From: Xenorhabdus bovienii SS-2004
GTDB taxonomy: Bacteria; Pseudomonadota; Gammaproteobacteria; Enterobacterales; Enterobacteriaceae
Reading direction: 5' to 3'
DNA length: 64,000 bases
NCBI RefSeq assembly: GCF_000027225.1
Contig: NC_013892.1
Coordinates: 3,844,001 to 3,908,000, forward strand
Position numbers and translations under genes: made by a program. The notes beneath the pieces are model-generated. The model was not told the DNA's origin. It saw nothing but the letters and a program-made list of their open reading frames with translations, and did no database searches. Shown here one piece after another: positions 9,757-24,655 of this stretch (positions are counted from its first letter, which is position 1; every line of letters begins with the position of its first letter).

Positions 9757-11487
9757 TTAATTACGCTGACTGAACCTCTGTTTGCGTCGATAGGCAAAGA
9801 CATCCTCCACATGCCCATTTTTAATGCGCTCTTGTAATGCCGACCAGTAATCCGCTTCGAATAAGTCACTATGACTTTCTGCAAAGTAACGCCGGACAAG
9901 GTTGTCACCACATAAAAAATGCCGAAACTCTTCTGGAAAAACATCGTTGGCAGCAACGCTGTACCAAGGTTCACTTGCCAGTTCATCTTCCGGATAACGT
10001 GGTGGAGGGATATTCCGAAAATTCACTTCAGTCATATAACAGATTTCATCATAGTCGTAGAAAATCACCCGCCCATGACGCGTAACACCAAAGTTTTTAA
10101 ACAGCATATCACCCGGAAATATATTTGCTGCGGCCAATTGTTTAATAGCGTTCCCGTATTCTTCTATCACATCTTTCAACTGCACTTCGTCTACCTGTTC
10201 CATATAAATATTCAACGGGATCATTTTCCGTTCCATATAGAGGTGTTTTATCAGAACCTTATCACCCAGATCCTCGAGTTTTGCCGGGATTTCTTTTTGC
10301 AATTCTTCCATTAATTCCTGACTGATATGACGCTTCTCAATGACAAAGTTCTCAAATTCCTGCGTATCGGCCATTCTTCCCACACGATCATGCTCTTTGA
10401 CCAGACGGTAACACTCCTGAACACGTTCTTGAGAGACTTCTTTCTGAGGAGCAAATTTATCTTTGATGACTTTAAATACACGATCAAATGAAGGAGAAGC
10501 GAAGACAAGCATTACCATGCCTTTCACGCCTGGAGCAATCGAGAACTGTTCTTGAGATGCGTTAATAAACATCAGATATTCACGATAGTATTCTGTCTTG
10601 CCATGTTTTTGGCAACCAATCGCCATGTATAATTCGGCCGTTGATTTTGTCGGCAGGATTTCACGCAGCCACTCAACTAATGCTGCCGGCAAAGGGGCGT
10701 AAACCATAAAGTAAGAACGTGCGAAACCAAAAACAATACTGGCGTCATTGCGGCACGTCAGGCAGGTATCAATAAAGATGCTGCCGGATTCGTTATGGTG
10801 GATGGGTAATAAAAATGGATAAACCGTGGTGCCCAGCCTGATTTTTCCCACCAGCCACGCCGCTTTATTACGGTAAAATAGTTCATTAGCAATCTGAAAT
10901 GTCGCATGTAATAAATCATATTCAGAAAATGTTTTCTGTAAATATTGCATGATGTAATCAATATCTCGATCCAAATCTTCCCATTTAAGACGCAATGGCA
11001 CATCATTTAATATCGTTCGCAACATTGACGCAATATTACTGTTAGGGGAAAAATCCCGCGACAATGGACGTGAAATATGACGAAAACGACAGGCGGGCTG
11101 GGAAGAAAAAATAAATAGATTTTCTGGCTTTAAGTTACTGTGTTGAAACAAACGGCAATAGACTGAATTAAAAAAACTTTCCGCAATCTCAAAACGAGGA
11201 TAGTCCGGCAACAAACGGGTATAAACGGCTTTAGCTTTAGCTATGTAATCTTCGTCATATTGCAGTGTACCGTGAATGCATTTCAGCTGTTCCACGACCA
11301 AGCCAACATGATGGTCATACAGGTTGATTCGCTTTTTCATGGCTCGCTGTACTGCATGCCAATCCGCCTGCTCAAAACGTTGCTGTGCGCCTGAAGTCAC
11401 TTCCAGAAATCGACCATATTGCGCATCGAATCCCTGCAAAATGGTTTGTGCAATTAAATGCGCAAGATCTATTTCCATCATCGCCAC
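9757..11487 (-). CDS. aceK: Isocitrate dehydrogenase kinase/phosphatase
   Basis: AceK reversibly phosphorylates isocitrate dehydrogenase and so sets the flux split between the TCA cycle and the glyoxylate bypass. The 576-aa product matches E. coli AceK (578 aa) end to end, differing mainly in the first ten and last few residues. Visible blocks include [41 protein letters not shown], the kinase/phosphatase core [19 protein letters not shown], and [20 protein letters not shown]. It is the last gene of aceBAK, 70 bp after aceA. A stem-loop in that gap may lower its expression relative to aceBA. Confidence 0.97.
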   Translation of the reverse strand: MAMMEIDLAHLIAQTILQGFDAQYGRFLEVTSGAQQRFEQADWHAVQRAMKKRINLYDHHVGLVVEQLKCIHGTLQYDEDYIAKAKAVYTRLLPDYPRFEIAESFFNSVYCRLFQHSNLKPENLFIFSSQPACRFRHISRPLSRDFSPNSNIASMLRTILNDVPLRLKWEDLDRDIDYIMQYLQKTFSEYDLLHATFQIANELFYRNKAAWLVGKIRLGTTVYPFLLPIHHNESGSIFIDTCLTCRNDASIVFGFARSYFMVYAPLPAALVEWLREILPTKSTAELYMAIGCQKHGKTEYYREYLMFINASQEQFSIAPGVKGMVMLVFASPSFDRVFKVIKDKFAPQKEVSQERVQECYRLVKEHDRVGRMADTQEFENFVIEKRHISQELMEELQKEIPAKLEDLGDKVLIKHLYMERKMIPLNIYMEQVDEVQLKDVIEEYGNAIKQLAAANIFPGDMLFKNFGVTRHGRVIFYDYDEICYMTEVNFRNIPPPRYPEDELASEPWYSVAANDVFPEEFRHFLCGDNLVRRYFAESHSDLFEADYWSALQERIKNGHVEDVFAYRRKQRFSQRN

Positions 11488-11504
11488 CTTATCCGACGCG
11501 TAAA

Positions 11505-11528
11505 GGGGAATTCCTCACAGAATCCCCC
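11505..11528 (-). other. Stem-loop in the aceA-aceK gap
   Basis: On the transcript, GGGG-ATTC pairs with GAAT-CCCC around a 5-7-nt loop, about 20 nt before the aceK start codon. E. coli also has stem-loops in this gap, thought to reduce aceK expression. The same role is inferred here. Confidence 0.5.
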
Positions 11529-11557
11529 ACCTGATAATATCAATGAGCCTGATAAAT

Positions 11558-12865
11558 CTAAAATTGCTGTTCTTCTGTCGAGCCCGTAAGTGCGGTAACA
11601 GAAGACGTTCCTCCCTGAATAATCGTTGTCACTTTATCAAAATACCCTGTCCCAACTTCCTGTTGATGTGAAGAGAAAGTATAACCACGCTCAAGAGCTG
11701 CGAATTCAGGTCCCTGAACTTTTTCGACATAATGTTTCATACCTTCACCACGGGCGTAGTCATAAGCCAAATCAAACATGTTAAACCACATGCTGTGGAT
11801 ACCAGCCAATGTAATAAATTGGAATTTATATCCCATGGCAGACAGCTGCTCTTGAAAGCTCGCAATGGTTTTGTCGTCCAGATTCTTTTTCCAGTTGAAG
11901 GATGGAGAGCAGTTGTATGCCAGCAATTTGCCTGGGTATTCCGCATGAATGGCTTCCGCAAAACGGCGAGCAGCCTCAAGATCCGGCGTAGAAGTTTCGC
12001 ACCAAACAACGTCGGCATATGGGGCATAAGCCAACCCACGGCTGATAGCCTGATCGATACCAGCTCGGGTACAGAAGAAACCTTCAGCAGTTCGCTTGCC
12101 AGTAATGAATTCGCTGTCATAAGGATCACAATCAGAAGTCAGCAAGTCTGCTGCGTCGGCATCAGTGCGTGCGACTAACAAGGTTGAAACTCCGGATACA
12201 TCAGCAGCCAGACGAGCAGCCACCAGTTTCTGAATCGCTTCTTGAGTCGGTACGAGTACCTTACCCCCCATGTGACCACATTTTTTCACCGCCGCCAATT
12301 GATCTTCAAAATGAACAGCCGCTGCACCAGCCTCAATCATCGCTTTCATCAGTTCAAATGCATTCAGCACACCACCAAACCCTGCTTCAGCATCCGCGAC
12401 AATCGGCAGGAAATAGTCGGTGTATTCCTGACTGTCCGGGTCGATACCATTTGCCCATTGGATCTGATCTGCACGGCGGAAACTGTTATTGATGCGTTTA
12501 ATGACATTAGGTACAGAATCCACTGGATAAAGTGATTGATCGGGGTACATGCTGGAGGCAGTATTTGCATCCGCAGCAACCTGCCAACCAGAAAGATAAA
12601 CTGCTTCAATGCCCGCCTTCGCTTGCTGAAGTGCCTGACCGCCAGTCAGGGCGCCAAGTGCGTTCACATAACCTTTCTTTGATTTTCCATGTAACAGTTC
12701 CCACAACTTTTTCGCTCCCATCTGCGCTAAAGTGTGTTCTGGATTAACGGAACCACGCAATTTAACCACGTCTTCAGCACTGTATGGGCGAGTAATACCT
12801 TCCCAACGTGAGTGTTTCCATTCTTGTTCCAATTGAGCGATCTGTTGTGTTCGGGAATTGTTCAT
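11558..12865 (-). CDS. aceA: Isocitrate lyase
   Basis: AceA splits isocitrate into succinate and glyoxylate, the first step of the glyoxylate bypass needed for growth on acetate or fatty acids. At 435 aa it equals E. coli AceA (434). The family signature [13 protein letters not shown], with its active-site cysteine, is present near residue 192. [11 protein letters not shown] and the [16 protein letters not shown] block also mark it as a lyase rather than methylisocitrate lyase. An AGGAAG sequence precedes the ATG. It is the second gene of aceBAK, 48 bp after aceB. Confidence 0.98.
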   Translation of the reverse strand: MNNSRTQQIAQLEQEWKHSRWEGITRPYSAEDVVKLRGSVNPEHTLAQMGAKKLWELLHGKSKKGYVNALGALTGGQALQQAKAGIEAVYLSGWQVAADANTASSMYPDQSLYPVDSVPNVIKRINNSFRRADQIQWANGIDPDSQEYTDYFLPIVADAEAGFGGVLNAFELMKAMIEAGAAAVHFEDQLAAVKKCGHMGGKVLVPTQEAIQKLVAARLAADVSGVSTLLVARTDADAADLLTSDCDPYDSEFITGKRTAEGFFCTRAGIDQAISRGLAYAPYADVVWCETSTPDLEAARRFAEAIHAEYPGKLLAYNCSPSFNWKKNLDDKTIASFQEQLSAMGYKFQFITLAGIHSMWFNMFDLAYDYARGEGMKHYVEKVQGPEFAALERGYTFSSHQQEVGTGYFDKVTTIIQGGTSSVTALTGSTEEQQF

Positions 12866-12913
12866 TTTCTTCTGCTTCCTATTCTTAATTAATCGGATAT
12901 TGTCGTTTTTGAA

Positions 12914-14512
12914 TTAATCGAGTAATTGATAACCCGGCAAAGTCAGGAAATCGATTAGCTCATCCTGTGTAGTAATCCGTTCCATTAGATTAGAAGCCTC
13001 CATAAATCGCCCTTGGTTGAAATTCATCTCTCCAACTTCTTGTTTAATAATGCCCAGTTCTTCTTTCAGCATTTGCCTGAACAGCTCTTTTGTGACTTTT
13101 TTACCGTTGGAAAGTAATTTTTCATGGCGGATCCATTGCCAAATAGATGTGCGAGATATTTCCGCAGTAGCGGCATCTTCCATCAAACCATAAATCGGTA
13201 CACACCCATTACCTGAAATCCATGCTTCTATATACTGCACAGCGACACGAATATTCGCTCTCAATCCTTCTTCCGTTCTCTCTCCCAAGCAAGGTTCAAG
13301 CAATTGTTCCGCTGTGATCGTTTCGTCTTCTTCACGGGAAACTGCCAATTGGTTCGGCCGCTCTCCTAAGGTGGTGTTGAAGACTGTCATCGCAATATCT
13401 GCAAGCCCAGGATGCGCTATCCATGTGCCATCGTGACCGTTCTTAGCTTCCAGTTCTTTGTCAGCCCTGACCTTGTCCATAATCCACTGGTTTTGTTCAA
13501 TATCTTTGCTTGGTATGAATGCCGACATTCCCCCCATCGCAAATGCACCACGTTTATGGCAAGTTTTAATCAGCAAGCGAGAATAGGCACTCAGGAAAGG
13601 TTGTGTCATCGTGACCGACTGGCGATCAGGCAAAACACGATCAGAATGGTTTTTCAGTGTCTTGATATAACTGAAAATGTAATCCCAGCGCCCACAGTTC
13701 AGCCCAACAATGTGGTGACGCAGGTGGTAGAGGATTTCATCCATCTGGAATACAGCAGACAGTGTTTCAATCAGAACGGTCGCTTTGATTGTACCTTTTG
13801 GTAGGTTGAAGCGCTCTTCCGTAAAACTGAAAACATCGCTCCACCATTGAGCTTCGTGGTAGCTCTGAATTTTAGGCAAATAAAAATAGGGGCCGCTGCC
13901 ATTTGCCAGCAGATTTTTATGATTTAGATAGAAGTAAAGTGCAAAGTCAAATAGACCACCCGAGATCGGTTCCTTCTTGTAAAGAACGTGTTTTTCTGAC
14001 AGATGCAGCCCTCTGACCCGTGCAACCAGAACTGCCGGTTCAGATTTCAATTCATAACGCTTACCTTGCTCACTGGTATATGAGATCGTACCGTTAACTG
14101 CGTCCCTTAGATTAATTTGCCCACTAATGACTTTATCCCATGAAGGAGACAGTGAATCTTCAAAATCCGCCATGAAAACTTTAACATTTGAATTCAAAGC
14201 GTTAATCACCATCTTACGTTCTACTGGACCCGTGATTTCAACACGGCGATCTTTAAGATCGTCAGGAATTCCCTGAACTTTCCAGTCACTTTCCCTAATG
14301 GAAATTGTTTCCGAAATAAAATCAGGTAATATTCCATCATCTATTTTTTTCTGCCAGTGAATTCTCTCTTCCAATAATTTTTTACGCCTGTCAGAAAACT
14401 CAACAACTAGATCTTCTATAAAACCTATAGATTCAGGTAGTAATATCTGATTTTCAGCTTCACCAAAAAGCTTTGTAAAGGTTAAATCAGTTGTTAATGC
14501 TTGCTGTGTCAT
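12914..14512 (-). CDS. aceB: Malate synthase A
   Basis: AceB condenses glyoxylate with acetyl-CoA to give malate, completing the bypass begun by isocitrate lyase. The 532-aa product is the A-type form (E. coli 533 aa), not the larger GlcB form. Key blocks are FMADFEDSLSPSW (catalytic Glu/Asp region), LVARVRGLHL, HIVGLNCGRWDYIFSYIK and NGHDGTWIAHPGL. It is first in the aceBAK operon. GAGGAGTGGGGG precedes the ATG. A near-consensus IclR operator lies 146 bp upstream. Confidence 0.98.
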   Translation of the reverse strand: MTQQALTTDLTFTKLFGEAENQILLPESIGFIEDLVVEFSDRRKKLLEERIHWQKKIDDGILPDFISETISIRESDWKVQGIPDDLKDRRVEITGPVERKMVINALNSNVKVFMADFEDSLSPSWDKVISGQINLRDAVNGTISYTSEQGKRYELKSEPAVLVARVRGLHLSEKHVLYKKEPISGGLFDFALYFYLNHKNLLANGSGPYFYLPKIQSYHEAQWWSDVFSFTEERFNLPKGTIKATVLIETLSAVFQMDEILYHLRHHIVGLNCGRWDYIFSYIKTLKNHSDRVLPDRQSVTMTQPFLSAYSRLLIKTCHKRGAFAMGGMSAFIPSKDIEQNQWIMDKVRADKELEAKNGHDGTWIAHPGLADIAMTVFNTTLGERPNQLAVSREEDETITAEQLLEPCLGERTEEGLRANIRVAVQYIEAWISGNGCVPIYGLMEDAATAEISRTSIWQWIRHEKLLSNGKKVTKELFRQMLKEELGIIKQEVGEMNFNQGRFMEASNLMERITTQDELIDFLTLPGYQLLD

Positions 14513-14760
14513 CCCCCACTCCTCGTCTTTAACATGTCCACTTGAATAAGAGTAAACAATATTAAAAATAAATCAAAAACCATTTCCATTATTTAAACTT
14601 AAGTAAATTAATTTAAATAAATCAAATGATTAAATGAATTTATTAAAAATAAAAACAGGGAAATAAGTTCCAATTAATTAGGAATAAAAGTGTTAACTTT
14701 TTGTTATATATAAGAAATAATCGGGGAAGGTAAATGATTCTAAAAAAATAGAAAATTAAA
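14513..14760 (-). promoter_or_regulatory. aceBAK upstream region with IclR operator
   Basis: This AT-rich gap between aceB and the metA terminator contains no gene. At 14658-14672, GGGAAATAAGTTCCA matches the IclR operator consensus TGGAAATNATTTCCA at 12 of 14 defined positions. It is the best IclR-like site in the window. I infer IclR repression of aceBAK. A long poly-A/T tract on either side makes -10/-35 calls unreliable. Confidence 0.55.
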
Positions 14761-14798
14761 AAAATGAGAAATGGCTCGCTTCAGCTAATTCTCATTTT
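14761..14798 (-). terminator. metA terminator
   Basis: AAAATGAGAA and TTCTCATTTT form a stem around a GC-richer apical region, just beyond the metA stop. T-runs are present in both directions, so it may also act on read-through from the opposite strand. Confidence 0.75.
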
Positions 14799-14819
14799 TA
14801 TTTTTATTTTTTTACAAAT

Positions 14820-15749
14820 TCAATCTAAAGTAGGATTCATATACGTCAGATCGTATGGCGTAATTTGGTAGACATAGTAATTAAGCCAATTTAAAAACAA
14901 TAAGTGGCCGTGACTACGCCAAGATGCAACTGGTTTATTTTCAGGATCATTATTCAGGAAGTAATTGACCGGTAGCGCGGGTTCTAACCCCGCAGCCAGA
15001 TCACGCCAGTACTCTGTCGCTAATGTATCAACTCCATATTCAGGGTGACCTGTCACAAATACCAACCTTTTGTCTTTACTGGCAAACAAATAAGCGCCAG
15101 CGTCTTCTGAACAAGCCAAAATATCTAGGTCGGTATGCTCACGGATCACTGTCTCTGGAAAATCCGCAAAACGTGAGTGAGGTGCCAAAAAGGATTCATC
15201 AAACCCTCTGGTCAATAACGCAAAAGGATCTAAGGTTATATGGGAGTAAACACCGGATAATTTAGTCGTTCTCGTATATTTAGGCAGGTTATAAAGAATA
15301 TTTAAGGCAGCTTGAACAGCCCAACAAACAAAGAGCGTTGAAGTAACGTGATTTTTAGCCCAATTAACAATTTTTTCAATTTCGGCCCAATAAGTGACAT
15401 CTTCAAATTCAACCAACCCCAAAGGAGCGCCTGTTACAATTAACCCATCGAAATTTTGATCTTTTATAGACTCAAAATCACAATAAAAGTTATCCAAATG
15501 TTCCTCTGGAGTATTTTTACATTGGCGACTATCAATACGCAACAATTGAATATCAACCTGTAACGGTGAATTAGATAATAACCTGATAAAGTGATTTTCT
15601 GTTTCTATCTTCTTCGGCATCAGGTTAAGTAACAGCACTTTCAAAGGGCGAATATCCTGAATATTCGCTCGTGTTGAAGTCATAACAAAGATGTTTTCAT
15701 TACGGAGAATATTCACCGCAGGTAATTCATCCGGTACACGAATTGGCAT
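14820..15749 (-). CDS. metA: Homoserine O-succinyltransferase
   Basis: MetA acylates L-homoserine from succinyl-CoA, the committed step of methionine synthesis. The 309-aa length equals E. coli MetA. The nucleophilic Cys lies in [13 protein letters not shown] (about residue 142), the catalytic His/Glu in [16 protein letters not shown], and the N-terminus [15 protein letters not shown] is diagnostic. The ATG is preceded by GAGG. A MetJ-like box lies about 37 bp upstream. It lies between aceBAK and the rRNA operon, keeping the E. coli neighbours. Confidence 0.97.
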   Translation of the reverse strand: MPIRVPDELPAVNILRNENIFVMTSTRANIQDIRPLKVLLLNLMPKKIETENHFIRLLSNSPLQVDIQLLRIDSRQCKNTPEEHLDNFYCDFESIKDQNFDGLIVTGAPLGLVEFEDVTYWAEIEKIVNWAKNHVTSTLFVCWAVQAALNILYNLPKYTRTTKLSGVYSHITLDPFALLTRGFDESFLAPHSRFADFPETVIREHTDLDILACSEDAGAYLFASKDKRLVFVTGHPEYGVDTLATEYWRDLAAGLEPALPVNYFLNNDPENKPVASWRSHGHLLFLNWLNYYVYQITPYDLTYMNPTLD

Positions 15750-15785
15750 TACTGAAACCTCGATTGTTAAATCACTTGTATACTT

Positions 15786-15801
15786 AGACTTCTAGATAGC
15801 C
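15786..15801. promoter_or_regulatory. Candidate MetJ box upstream of metA
   Basis: AGACTTCT followed directly by AGATAGCC gives one strong (7 of 8) and one weak copy of the 8-bp met box AGACGTCT in tandem, 37-52 bp before the metA start. MetJ repression with S-adenosylmethionine is inferred from the E. coli system. Confidence 0.5.
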
Positions 15802-15941
15802 AAATTAAATCAAAAGACAAGATCAATGTCGAGTTATTGTACTCAAATTGAAATTATTTCATTTTATTCTATCGAATAAGAAAGGGTAATAAGAAAAAGA
15901 ATAAAGCAGAAATTGAGTAAATAATAGAAAAATACAAACGC

Positions 15942-15967
15942 AAAAAAGCCACCCGGTGGGGTGGCTT
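15942..15967 (-). terminator. rRNA operon terminator
   Basis: Read on the minus strand, a perfect 7-bp GC-rich stem (GCCACCC / GGGTGGC) with a 4-nt loop is followed by T6, starting 14 nt beyond the 5S 3' end. Confidence 0.9.
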
Positions 15968-15981
15968 CTCTGGCTAAATAG

Positions 15982-16101
15982 ATGTCTGGCAGTGCCCTAC
16001 TCTCACATGGGGAGACCCCACACTACCATCGGCGCTACGGCGTTTCACTGCTGAGTTCGGCATGGGATCAGGTGGGACCACCGCGCTATGGCCGCCAGAC
16101 A
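15982..16101 (-). rRNA. rrf: 5S ribosomal RNA
   Basis: The 120-nt gene aligns along its whole length with E. coli 5S rRNA, from TGTCTGGCGGCC to CTGCCAGACAT, whose ends pair. It is the last gene of the operon, 80-odd bases after 23S. There is no tRNA distal to it. Confidence 0.97.
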
Positions 16102-16185
16102 AATTCTGTGTTCAATCCCGAACAAGCTGCTGTTTTTCATTTGAAACTGCGTCTCTCTCTCACCAAAACACCTTCGGTGTTGTCA

Positions 16186-19093
<2,908 letters not shown>

Positions 19094-19191
19094 TCACAAC
19101 CCGAAGGTGTCTTCGGGTGTGCGTTTTGAGAGACTCACCAGTCCCGTCCATGACGGCACTGATTGTTTCAAATTTTCAGCTTGTTCCAGAT

Positions 19192-19202
19192 TGTTAAAGA
19201 GC
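19192..19202 (-). promoter_or_regulatory. Spacer boxA antitermination site
   Basis: GCTCTTTAACA on the minus strand, between tRNA-Ala and 23S, repeats the leader boxA. It is the usual NusB/NusE loading site for rRNA antitermination. Confidence 0.75.
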
Positions 19203-19255
19203 AAAAATTTCACAACACACGGGTGTTTTCCCCATGGGTTCTGAAATGATTTGTA

Positions 19256-19331
19256 TGGTGGAGCTAAGCGGGATCGAACCGCTGACCTCCTGCGTGCAAG
19301 GCAGGCGCTCTCCCAGCTGAGCTATAGCCCC
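19256..19331 (-). tRNA. alaT: tRNA-Ala (TGC)
   Basis: This 76-nt tRNA has GGGGCTATAGCTCAG at the 5' end, a TGC anticodon in CCTTGCACG, the TTCGATCC T-loop and an encoded CCA. It lies in the 16S-23S spacer, as in many enteric rrn operons. Confidence 0.97.
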
Positions 19332-19456
19332 ATACAGTGTTATCACCGGCCTGTCAGACAACTGTGCAGACCGTTTCCCCGCCCGCCGTTTCAACGCAGA
19401 TAACACCGCTGCATCCGCACCGGGTCACCCTGGAAAGGGCCAGGAGTCAACGTGTC

Positions 19457-19533
<77 letters not shown>

Positions 19534-19598
19534 ATACCGTGATACTCTATTTTCATCAGACAATCTGTGTGGACACTGCACAATCACTATCATTCAGG

Positions 19599-21142
<1,544 letters not shown>

Positions 21143-21263
21143 AAAGTCTGATGCTCAAAGAATTGTTACTGTTATTTCGTAATGAATTAACTGTTTTAGT
21201 CACTCTTTAAGACTTTAAAGTTTTCGGCATCTTGCGATGCTGTCGATACTGTCTTGTGAGTGC

Positions 21264-21297
21264 CCACACAGATTGTCTGATTAAATTGTTAAAGAGC
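21264..21297 (-). promoter_or_regulatory. rrn leader: boxA and 16S processing arm
   Basis: On the minus strand GCTCTTTAACAATTTAA (21281-21297) is the leader boxA. The next 18 nt (21264-21281) are exactly complementary to 19555-19572 beyond 16S. This provides the stem cleaved by RNase III. Confidence 0.85.
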
Positions 21298-21336
21298 GGT
21301 CCGACCGGAGCAGGGCTCCGTGCCGTGAGGCTGCGT

Positions 21337-21364
21337 ATCTTACGCTTTCCTCGCCGGGTGTCAA
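21337..21364 (-). promoter_or_regulatory. rRNA operon promoter P2
   Basis: A perfect -35 TTGACA and a -10 TAAGAT are separated by 16 bp on the minus strand, about 100 bp downstream of P1. This is the usual tandem arrangement of enteric rRNA promoters. Confidence 0.85.
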
Positions 21365-21438
21365 GCCTTTATTTTCAGGGCTTTTCTCCCGCTGTCCTCG
21401 GCGGCGTGTCTTCGCTCAGCGTCGGTCAGTGGTGGCGC

Positions 21439-21466
21439 ATTATAGGGACTTTTCCGTGCCTGACAA
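21439..21466 (-). promoter_or_regulatory. rRNA operon promoter P1
   Basis: The -35 TTGTCA and the consensus -10 TATAAT are 16 bp apart and followed by a GC-rich discriminator (GCGCC), the hallmark of stringently controlled rRNA P1 promoters. AT-rich DNA upstream could serve as an UP element. Confidence 0.9.
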
Positions 21467-21530
21467 TAGTTTTTTTCATAAAAGATTATCGTTTGCTGCA
21501 TTACACAGCAAAAGGCTGATTTATACCTAC

Positions 21531-21551
21531 TTATACACAAATTTATCCACA
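21531..21551 (+). promoter_or_regulatory. Two DnaA-box matches between rrn P1 and purH
   Basis: TTATACACA (21531-21539) and TTATCCACA (21543-21551) both fit the DnaA consensus TTATNCACA exactly. They lie on the same strand 12 bp apart, in the divergent rrn/purH promoter region. Confidence 0.55.
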
Positions 21552-21583
21552 AATGGATATTTCGGTAAAATTTGTCGAGCATC

Positions 21584-21599
21584 ACGCAAACGTTTTCGT
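21584..21599. promoter_or_regulatory. PurR operator of purHD
   Basis: ACGCAAACGTTTTCGT is a full match to the 16-bp PurR operator consensus ACGCAAACGTTTTCNT. It lies 142 bp before the purH start. PurR with hypoxanthine or guanine is expected to repress purHD, as in E. coli. The rest of the 598-bp rrn-purH gap is accounted for by the rrn promoters, leader and DnaA boxes. Confidence 0.9.
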
Positions 21600-21740
21600 T
21601 ACAATTATCGCAGGAAAAAACACCACGTGATTTTTTCTGATTGTTTTGAAATGTTATTGCGAATGCCATTTTTTCTCTCAATACCCGGTTTTTTTCTCAA
21701 TAGCACAGTCTTGTTTTATGAAATTCAAGGGATCACACCA

Positions 21741-23330
21741 ATGCAACAGCTTCGTCCAATCCGTCGTGCCCTGCTGAGTGTTTCTGACAAAGCGGGGATT
21801 GTTGAATTCGCCAAAGCCTTATCCAGTCGCGGTATCGAACTGCTTTCAACGGGCGGCACCGCACGCCTGCTGGCGGAAGCAGGGCTGAATGCCACTGAGG
21901 TTTCTGACTATACGGGCTTCCCCGAAATGATGGATGGACGAGTTAAGACGCTTCATCCCAAAGTACATGGCGGCATCCTTGGCCGACGTGGGCAGGATGA
22001 TGAAGTCATGTCACTACACCAGATTTCCCCGATTGATATGGTAGTCGTCAATCTTTACCCTTTTGCACAAACTGTTGCGAAGCCAGATTGTCCTCTGGAA
22101 GATGCTGTTGAGAATATCGATATCGGTGGCCCAACAATGGTTCGTTCTGCCGCCAAGAACCATAAAGATGTCGCGATTGTGGTCAACAGTCAGGATTACG
22201 GCAAGATTATTGAAGAAATGGATAGCCATCAAAATTCCCTGACCCAGCTAACTCGTTTTGATTTAGCGATCAAAGCCTTTGAGCATACCGCGGCTTATGA
22301 CAGTATGATTGCCAATTACTTTGGCAAACTGGTTCCTGCTTATCATGGTGAGACGAATCAGCCATCAGGCCGTTTCTCCCGTACACTCAATCTGAACTTC
22401 ATTAAAAAGCAGGATATGCGCTACGGTGAAAATAGCCATCAAGATGCTGCCTTCTATATAGAGGAGCAAATTGCCGAAGCTTCTATTGCCACAGCAACAC
22501 AGTTACAGGGTAAGGCACTCTCTTACAATAATATTGCTGATACCGATGCTGCTCTGGAATGTGTGAAAACGTTCGCCGAGCCAGCCTGTGTAATTGTCAA
22601 ACACGCTAACCCTTGTGGCGTTGCGGTTGGTACAGACATTCATACAGCCTATGACCGTGCATTTAAAACTGATCCAACCTCTGCATTCGGTGGCATTATT
22701 GCTTTTAACCACGAGTTGGATGCCGATACTGCCAAGGCGATTATTGAGCGTCAGTTTGTCGAAGTTATTATTGCGCCTTCTATTAATGAAAAAGCTCTGC
22801 CAATTCTGGCAACCAAACAAAATGTTCGTGTTCTGGCGTGTGGCGAATGGCATTCGCCAGTTGCTGGTCTAGACTTTAAGCGCGTCAATGGCGGCTTACT
22901 GGTTCAGGATCGTGACTTAGGTATGGTGGCAGAAGCTGATCTGAAAGTGGTTTCCAAGCGCAAGCCAACAGAACAAGAAATGCGGGATGCGCTGTTCTGT
23001 TGGAAAGTAGCGAAGTTCGTCAAATCCAACGCAATTGTTTACGCCAAAGATAATATGACCGTTGGTATTGGTGCAGGCCAGATGAGCCGTGTTTACTCTG
23101 CCAAGATTGCAGGTATTAAGGCTGCCGATGAAGGATTAGAAGTTCAAGGCTGTGCCATGGCATCCGATGCCTTTTTCCCATTCCGTGATGGCATTGATGC
23201 GGCTGCGGCAGTCGGGGTGAGCTGTGTGATCCAGCCGGGTGGTTCCATTCGCGATGATGAGGTGATTGCTGCTGCTGATGAGCATGGTATCGCCATGATT
23301 TTCACTGGCATGCGTCATTTCCGCCATTAA
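21741..23330 (+). CDS. purH: AICAR transformylase / IMP cyclohydrolase
   Basis: PurH carries out the last two steps of IMP synthesis: formylation of AICAR, then ring closure. From the ATG at 21741 the product is 529 aa, identical in length to E. coli PurH, whose first residues (MQQ) also match. The frame is open further upstream but that part overlaps rrn promoter DNA and has no homology. The N-terminal cyclohydrolase domain has [12 protein letters not shown] and STGGTARLL. The C-terminal transformylase domain has the Lys-His pair in [13 protein letters not shown] and ends [10 protein letters not shown]. It forms an operon with purD, 15 bp downstream, under a PurR box. Confidence 0.98.
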   Translation: MQQLRPIRRALLSVSDKAGIVEFAKALSSRGIELLSTGGTARLLAEAGLNATEVSDYTGFPEMMDGRVKTLHPKVHGGILGRRGQDDEVMSLHQISPIDMVVVNLYPFAQTVAKPDCPLEDAVENIDIGGPTMVRSAAKNHKDVAIVVNSQDYGKIIEEMDSHQNSLTQLTRFDLAIKAFEHTAAYDSMIANYFGKLVPAYHGETNQPSGRFSRTLNLNFIKKQDMRYGENSHQDAAFYIEEQIAEASIATATQLQGKALSYNNIADTDAALECVKTFAEPACVIVKHANPCGVAVGTDIHTAYDRAFKTDPTSAFGGIIAFNHELDADTAKAIIERQFVEVIIAPSINEKALPILATKQNVRVLACGEWHSPVAGLDFKRVNGGLLVQDRDLGMVAEADLKVVSKRKPTEQEMRDALFCWKVAKFVKSNAIVYAKDNMTVGIGAGQMSRVYSAKIAGIKAADEGLEVQGCAMASDAFFPFRDGIDAAAAVGVSCVIQPGGSIRDDEVIAAADEHGIAMIFTGMRHFRH

Positions 23331-23345
23331 TAATAGGAGCGCCAG

Positions 23346-24629
23346 ATGAATATATTGATTATTGGCAATGGCGGAAGAGAACATGCACTGGCATGGAAAG
23401 CAGCGCAATCTCCTTTGGCAGATAAGGTTTACGTTGCACCGGGTAATGCAGGTACTGCACTGGAAGCAAATCTGGAAAATATAGACATTGCTGCGACAGA
23501 TATTGCTGGATTGTTGGCTTTTGCTCAAAGCCAACATATCGGTCTGACTATTGTGGGGCCAGAAACTCCGCTAGTTATCGGTATCGTTGATGCTTTCCAG
23601 CAAGCAGGGCTGACCATTTTTGGCCCGACCAAAGCCGCCGCCCAGCTGGAAGGCTCTAAAGCCTTCACTAAAGATTTTCTCGCCCGCCATCAGATCCCGA
23701 CCGCGGCCTACCAAAATTTCACGGAAATTGAGCCGGCATTAACCTATCTGAAAAAGATGGGAGCCCCCATTGTCATTAAGGCAGATGGTCTGGCAGCCGG
23801 TAAAGGTGTTGTTGTCGCGATGACAATGGAAGAAGCACAGAATGCGGTTAAAGACATGCTGGCAGGAAATGCGTTCGGAGATGCCGGGCATCGTATTGTC
23901 ATTGAAGAATTTCTGGATGGAGAAGAAGCCAGTTTTATCGTCATGGTAGATGGTAAAAACGTAGTTCCCATGGCAACCAGCCAAGATCACAAGCGAGTCG
24001 GTGATGGCGATACCGGCCCCAATACCGGGGGAATGGGAGCTTATTCACCTGCTCCAGTGGTAACAGATGAGGTTCACCAGCGTGTCATGGAGAAAGTCAT
24101 CTACCCTACTGTAGAAGGAATGGCTGCCGAAGGTCATACCTACACCGGCTTTCTTTATGCAGGTTTGATGATCGATAAGCAGGGAGAGCCAAAAGTCATC
24201 GAATTTAACTGCCGCTTTGGTGATCCTGAAACGCAGCCGATCATGATGCGCCTGCGTTCTGATCTCGTCGAACTGTGTCTCGCTGGAGCACAAGGCCAGT
24301 TAAGCGGAAAAACATCCGAATGGGACACCCGTCCGGCATTAGGTGTCGTACTGTCCGCAGGCGGCTACCCGGCCAATTATGTCAAAGGTGACGTTATCAG
24401 CGGCCTGAATCAGGAAACGGATACAGACGAAAAGGTTTTTCACGCAGGCACTGCTTTCAAGGATAAAGACGTCGTAACAGCAGGAGGCCGTGTTTTGTGT
24501 GTCACCGCGCTGGGCGACGATATCGCAGAAGCACAGAAAAAAGCTTACTTGAGAGCTGAGAAAATTGGCTGGCAAGGATGTTTTTATCGGAAAGATATTG
24601 GATACCGAGCCATTGCCCGTCTGAAATAA
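23346..24629 (+). CDS. purD: Phosphoribosylamine-glycine ligase (GAR synthetase)
   Basis: PurD joins 5-phosphoribosylamine to glycine with ATP, the second step of purine synthesis. The 427-aa protein has ATP-grasp architecture. The N-terminal [14 protein letters not shown] binds phosphoribosylamine, [17 protein letters not shown] is the nucleotide lid, and the diagnostic RFGDPETQP follows near residue 290. It lies 15 bp after purH with AGGAGCGCCAG before the ATG. Length and motifs are normal for the family. Confidence 0.98.
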   Translation: MNILIIGNGGREHALAWKAAQSPLADKVYVAPGNAGTALEANLENIDIAATDIAGLLAFAQSQHIGLTIVGPETPLVIGIVDAFQQAGLTIFGPTKAAAQLEGSKAFTKDFLARHQIPTAAYQNFTEIEPALTYLKKMGAPIVIKADGLAAGKGVVVAMTMEEAQNAVKDMLAGNAFGDAGHRIVIEEFLDGEEASFIVMVDGKNVVPMATSQDHKRVGDGDTGPNTGGMGAYSPAPVVTDEVHQRVMEKVIYPTVEGMAAEGHTYTGFLYAGLMIDKQGEPKVIEFNCRFGDPETQPIMMRLRSDLVELCLAGAQGQLSGKTSEWDTRPALGVVLSAGGYPANYVKGDVISGLNQETDTDEKVFHAGTAFKDKDVVTAGGRVLCVTALGDDIAEAQKKAYLRAEKIGWQGCFYRKDIGYRAIARLK

Positions 24630-24655
24630 GTTAATGCAGAACCGATAGAATAAAC

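Noticed and set aside
21531..21551. Replication origin at the DnaA boxes
   Set aside because: Only two boxes, no AT-rich 13-mers of origin type, no GATC cluster, and no mioC, mnmG or dnaA nearby; titration or transcription control is more likely.
21429..21740. 104-codon N-terminal extension of purH
   Set aside because: The region overlaps the rrn P1 promoter and the PurR and DnaA boxes, has no homology to PurH, and the ATG at 21741 matches the E. coli start.
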